This document shows, piece after piece, positions 62,229 to 64,000 of a stretch of DNA of 64,000 bases. The translations under genes and the position numbers were made by a program. The DNA is from CAVRIA01 sp963721115 (GTDB taxonomy: Bacteria > Desulfobacterota > Binatia > HRBIN30 > CADEER01), in the NCBI GenBank assembly GCA_963721115.1, contig CAVRIA010000023.1, positions 40,238-104,237 of the forward strand, read 5' to 3'. The notes beneath the pieces were generated by a model, which was not told the DNA's origin, ran no database searches, and saw nothing but the letters and a program-made list of their open reading frames with translations. The number at the start of each line of letters is the position of its first letter. The first letter of the stretch is position 1.

Positions 62229-63950
62229 TCACGCCCGCGCCTTCTCGTTGCGCAGCACCCTTCCCGGATGCGCGCCGCTGTGCACGCCGCCCCGCATCAG
62301 CACCTTTCCGTTCACGACCGTCATCTCGTAGCCGCGCGCGCTCTGGTGGAGGTGCGGCGCGCCGGCGGGGAAGTCGTGGAGAACCTCCGGAGGCCGCAAG
62401 TCGAGGCGCTCGAGGTCGATGACGTTGAGGTCCGCGTAGGCGCCCGCCCGCAACACGCCGCGGTCGCGCAGGCCCCACAGGGTGGCGGGATCGGCGCTCA
62501 GCTTCTTCACCGCCTGCTCGACGGACAGCAATCGGCGCTCGCGCACCCAGTACGCCAGCGTGAACGTCGCATAGCCGGCGTCCGACGTCTGGCTGGTGTG
62601 CGCTCCGGAATCGCCGAGGCCGATCGTGGTGTGCGGGTTCTTCACCATCTCGCCGGCGGCCTCCAGGTCGCAGTTGAAGAGAGGGGCCAGGAAGAAGCAG
62701 CGCGCGTCGCTGCGAACGATCAGGTCGAGCATGACCTCGAGCGGATGCACGCCCTGGCGCCTGCCGATCGCCACCAGATTGCGGTCGGGCGTCGTCTCGT
62801 AGGCGCGGACGCCGATGTCCTCGAGCGGGAAGACGTGCTCGAGCGTCGCCATGCCGCCGAGGATGTCGCCGCTGGTCTCGGCGATGCTCTCCCGCAGCCG
62901 GGCGATCACCTCCGGGCGGTGCAGTGCCGCGCGCTGCTCGTCGAGTGGCTTGCCGAGTAGCTCCCCGGCGGCCGGGTAGAGGCTCAGCGGCGATATCGAG
63001 ATGCCGAAGCCGAACAGCAGGCCGACGCTGCGCACGGCGATCTGCGGCGCGATCTGTGCGCCGCGCGCCGTCGCCTCCTCGGCCATGCGGATGGCGTCGC
63101 GCCAGCCGTCCGGGTAGGCGATGTTCTGCACCACCGTGAGGCTGAAGGGCCGCCCGCAGCGGCGCGCCACCGGGGCCATCCACTCGAACTCGCGCGCCAC
63201 GCCGGCGGCATCTTCTCCGGCGCCGCCGTACGGCACGATCTCGAACACGCCCGCACCCTCGGCCGCCAGGGCATCGGCCAGGGCGTCGAGCTCGCGGCGA
63301 TCGGCGAAGGTCCCCGGCACCGGGTCCCAGGACGGCGTCCGGTGCATCGTCGTCCGCCCGGTGGCGAACCCGAGCGCTCCGGCGCGCACCCCTTCGCGCA
63401 CCGCTCCGCTCATCGCCGCCAGCTCCTCGTCGCTGGCGGGCGTATCGGTGGCACCGCGCTCGCCCATGGCATAGATGCGCAGCGGTGCGTGGCTCAGGTA
63501 GGCGCCGACGTTCAGCCCCAGCGACTGGCTGTCGAGGGCCCGCAGGTACTCGGGAAAGGTCTCCCAGTTCCAGCGCAGGCCGGCCTTGAGTGCCGCGCCC
63601 GGAATGTCCTCGACCCCCTCCATCAGGAAGATCAGATAGTCGCGGTCCTTCGGCTTGCAGGGGGCGAAGCCCACGCCGCAGTTGCCGACGACGACCGAGG
63701 TCACGCCGTGCAGGTTCGACGGCGAGCCGAGCGGGTCCCAGGTGATCTGAGCGTCGAGATGCGTGTGCACGTCGACGAAGCCGGGGGTGACGATCTTCCC
63801 CCTGGCGTCGACGACCTCCGCGGCGGGTCCATCGTGCCGTCCCACCGCGGTGATGCGGTCCCCGACGACCACGACGTCGGCCTCGAATGGCGCCGCCCCG
63901 CTGCCGTCGACGACCGTTCCCCCTCGAATGACGAGATCCGCTTTCACCAT
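62229..63950 (-). CDS. N-acyl-D-amino-acid deacylase family amidohydrolase
   Basis: A 573-aa D-aminoacylase-type metal hydrolase. LVIRGGTVVDGSGAAPFEAD begins the small beta-sandwich; FVDVHTHLDAQITWDP has the HxH metal pair, VVVGNCGVGFAPCKPKDRDY the Cys region, and TIGLGDSGAHTSQTSDAGY the catalytic Asp. ATG 63950 follows GGGAGGGTCG. The family removes N-acyl groups from D-amino acids or opens hydantoin-like rings; the exact substrate is unknown. Bases 63951-64000 hold only its leader. Confidence 0.9.
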   Translation of the reverse strand: MVKADLVIRGGTVVDGSGAAPFEADVVVVGDRITAVGRHDGPAAEVVDARGKIVTPGFVDVHTHLDAQITWDPLGSPSNLHGVTSVVVGNCGVGFAPCKPKDRDYLIFLMEGVEDIPGAALKAGLRWNWETFPEYLRALDSQSLGLNVGAYLSHAPLRIYAMGERGATDTPASDEELAAMSGAVREGVRAGALGFATGRTTMHRTPSWDPVPGTFADRRELDALADALAAEGAGVFEIVPYGGAGEDAAGVAREFEWMAPVARRCGRPFSLTVVQNIAYPDGWRDAIRMAEEATARGAQIAPQIAVRSVGLLFGFGISISPLSLYPAAGELLGKPLDEQRAALHRPEVIARLRESIAETSGDILGGMATLEHVFPLEDIGVRAYETTPDRNLVAIGRRQGVHPLEVMLDLIVRSDARCFFLAPLFNCDLEAAGEMVKNPHTTIGLGDSGAHTSQTSDAGYATFTLAYWVRERRLLSVEQAVKKLSADPATLWGLRDRGVLRAGAYADLNVIDLERLDLRPPEVLHDFPAGAPHLHQSARGYEMTVVNGKVLMRGGVHSGAHPGRVLRNEKARA

Positions 63951-64000
63951 CGACCCTCCCGCCGAAACGTACCGAGCCCGGGGGGAAGTTGAAAGAGCGA

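Overview
This 64 kb window is a GC-rich chromosomal segment from a Gram-negative bacterium. Evidence for an outer membrane is a TolC-type channel in a complete tripartite efflux operon, several lipoproteins with lipobox cysteines, and an Lgt-like protein. Exosortase H, a dedicated class GN sortase system, CoA-based lipid metabolism genes and a CARDB/dockerin-like secreted protein with a Pro/Thr-rich linker together suggest a deltaproteobacterial-type lineage (Myxococcota, Desulfobacterota or Binatota-like). That placement is inference; the window holds no rRNA or other phylogenetic marker, and I found no tRNA or CRISPR array.

Layout. 1-1817: 5'-terminal part of a maltooligosyltrehalose synthase gene (minus). 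1.9-4.0 kb: a small membrane protein and then about 1.4 kb of non-coding DNA made mostly of two ~650 bp direct repeats. 4.0-6.6 kb: a coupled TlpA/redoxin pair facing away from an Lgt-like gene whose 3' end runs through a MITE-like palindrome. 6.4-8.5 kb: a TMTC-like membrane/TPR protein. 8.6-13.7 kb: a proteobacterial dedicated sortase system (sortase and VIT/VWA target on minus, response regulator and kinase divergent on plus); sortase and target carry frameshifts. 13.8-18.8 kb: housekeeping genes (HMA-like protein, lytic transglycosylase, PssA, HolA, YihY, Usp).

19.0-30.5 kb: a seven-gene minus-strand operon: TetR, MFP, RND pump, TolC, a small lipoprotein, a CxxCH/streptogramin-lyase-like beta-propeller and a two-domain CaiB CoA-transferase (frameshifted). 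A perfect 14-bp palindrome lies just upstream of tetR. 30.7-33.9 kb: an exosortase H operon (xrtH, XrtH-associated membrane protein, DUF1573 lipoprotein, PfkB kinase). 34.1-38.6 kb: mutS2, a histone-like protein, an HWE kinase and its single-domain receiver. 38.6-40.7 kb: an intact IS1634-like element inserted exactly at the receiver's stop codon. 40.7-42.3 kb: an ABM monooxygenase and a thiolase (minus).

42.5-56.9 kb is an all-plus signalling and secretion region and the most unusual part: a receiver-ATPase-TPR protein of about 1270 aa, a 1214-aa RND/MMPL transporter fused to a histidine kinase, a translationally coupled receiver, a broken ActR/RegA-like regulator, an ECF-type sigma factor coupled to a methyltransferase, and a 1398-aa secreted protein. 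57-64 kb returns to membrane proteins, acyl-CoA dehydrogenase, rhodanese, thiolase, a cysteine-cluster protein and an N-acyl-D-amino-acid deacylase.

Two cross-cutting observations. Seven short indels, mostly in G/C runs, break five otherwise well-conserved genes, so sequencing or assembly error must be excluded before calling pseudogenes. Intergenic spaces carry several families of small dispersed repeats (CAACAACC hairpins, GTGCTGAC octamers, CACGAAGG palindromes and two MITE-like elements).
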